From: CAURNT01 sp963526495
GTDB lineage: Bacteria; Fusobacteriota; Fusobacteriia; Fusobacteriales; Leptotrichiaceae
Reading direction: 5' to 3'
Length of the DNA stretch: 64,000 nucleotides
Assembly: GCA_963526495.1 (NCBI GenBank)
Contig: CAURNT010000002.1
Span: forward strand, 1-64,000
How positions within the stretch are numbered: the first letter of the stretch is position 1; each line of letters opens with the position of its first letter. The translations under genes and the position numbers were made by a program. Below the pieces are notes generated by a model. That model ran no database searches, was not told the DNA's origin, and saw only the letters and a program-made list of their open reading frames with translations. This document shows, piece by piece, positions 63,691 through 64,000 of this stretch.

Positions 63691-63940
63691 ATATTTTTTA
63701 TTTTTTTTGAAATAATTTTTACTGTAAAATTTTAAATGAAACCTTTAATAATGGTGTTTAAAGATAGTTTGAATTTTAAAAATAAATAAATAAAAAAATA
63801 ACTTGCATATTAAAAAATACTTTTATATATTAATTAGTGTTAGATTTATTTTTAATAAATAATTTTATTAATGAATTTAGATAAAATTGAAATTATAGTT
63901 AAATTAAATATTATAGTTTATGGAAATGTATTTTAGTTTG

Positions 63941-63949
63941 TGCTATAAT
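63941..63949 (+). promoter_or_regulatory. Extended -10 promoter of the edge gene
   Basis: TGCTATAAT carries the TG-N extension and a perfect TATAAT. The -35 region (around 63921) is weak. The site is about 25 bases before the AGGAGA-ATG start. Confidence 0.7.
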
Positions 63950-63973
63950 GTTATAAAAACATTTAGGAGAAAT

Positions 63974-64000
63974 ATGTCTTATTCATCAAAACTTAAAGAA
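63974..64000 (+). CDS. whiA: Start of a probable WhiA-like protein (truncated by the window edge)
   Basis: Only nine codons are visible, MSYSSKLKE, after an AGGAGA site. WhiA proteins commonly begin MSFSS-x-KxE, so this is a fair guess, but nine residues cannot prove it. A promoter with an extended -10 lies directly upstream. Confidence 0.4.

Larger units (their letters stand above)
63602..63973. other. 372-base intergenic region between adh and the whiA-like gene
   Basis: Very AT-rich divergent intergenic DNA. It contains the adh promoter at 63662-63690 on the minus strand and an extended -10 promoter at 63941-63949 for the gene at the right edge. I see no small gene, RNA structure or clear repeat in the middle (63700-63940). 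Confidence 0.7.

Noticed and set aside
63803..63831. TTGCAT-N17-TATATT as a second promoter in the adh-whiA gap
   Set aside because: Both boxes are weak and nothing obvious starts after it; chance matches are expected at this base composition.
1..64000. CRISPR arrays, phage or insertion-sequence genes
   Set aside because: No regular direct repeats, transposase, integrase or phage structural genes were seen on either strand.

Overview
The window is very AT-rich, diderm, anaerobic, fermentative bacterial DNA. It carries BamA and TamB-like outer-membrane assembly genes and lipoproteins, but also PRD/PTS regulators, two-subunit GlyRS and a glycyl-radical ribonucleotide reductase with no aerobic one in view. 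That mix, the very low GC and A-ending codons fit the Fusobacteriota, most likely Leptotrichiaceae (Streptobacillus/Sneathia-like). This is inferred from gene content, not from a search. No tRNA, rRNA, CRISPR array, prophage or insertion sequence was seen.

Layout. 1-3155 (minus): fni, a C26 amidohydrolase and sstT, followed by an apparently broken frame at the left edge. 3233-9889 (plus): a CIRCE/HrcA-controlled heat-shock operon hrcA-grpE-dnaK-(aldose epimerase)-dnaJ plus a DUF3290/DUF421 membrane pair. 9960-11165 (minus): threonine dehydratase. 11247-15041 (plus): nagB-pgi-(lipoprotein)-manA, three enzymes that meet at fructose-6-phosphate. 15112-21033: a PRD regulator, an ascorbate-family PTS (IIA, IIB, IIC) and a split transketolase. 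21101-42412: a long run tex-ileS-lspA-glyQ-glyS-(secreted unknown)-ruvB-rsmE-rsfS-mrdA-rsmG-tamB-bamA. 42500-45084: secreted esterase and a PBP4B-like serine hydrolase. 45102-47954: nrdD-nrdG behind a near-perfect NrdR box. 47956-49736 (minus): orphan GatC-type PTS permease and OsmC. 49751-53257: histidine phosphatase, lipoprotein deacetylase, NfeD and stomatin. 53287-54326: lytic transglycosylase. 54330-57938 (minus): HAD hydrolase, mnmG and a TIGR02206 membrane protein. 58057-58413: a solitary small RHH-like gene. 58523-61550: mevalonate kinase, diphosphomevalonate decarboxylase, phosphomevalonate kinase and a small exported protein. 61535-63690 (minus): alcohol dehydrogenase and a CobW-family GTPase. 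63941-64000: start of a probable whiA.

How the parts connect: fni and the three kinase/decarboxylase genes give mevalonate to IPP/DMAPP. nagB, pgi, manA and the PTS/transketolase cassette feed sugar phosphates into glycolysis and the pentose phosphate pool. LspA, TamB-like, BamA, PBP2, PBP4B-like, deacetylase and transglycosylase genes serve the envelope. Promoters with TTGNNN-N17-TATAAT spacing and strong hairpin terminators are readable between most units. Several start codons were moved downstream where the ribosome binding site requires it. No clear new multi-gene system is present. The most notable points are the PTS/transketolase cassette, the solitary RHH-like gene with its upstream palindrome, the half-lost IleRS zinc finger and the orphan GatC/OsmC pair.
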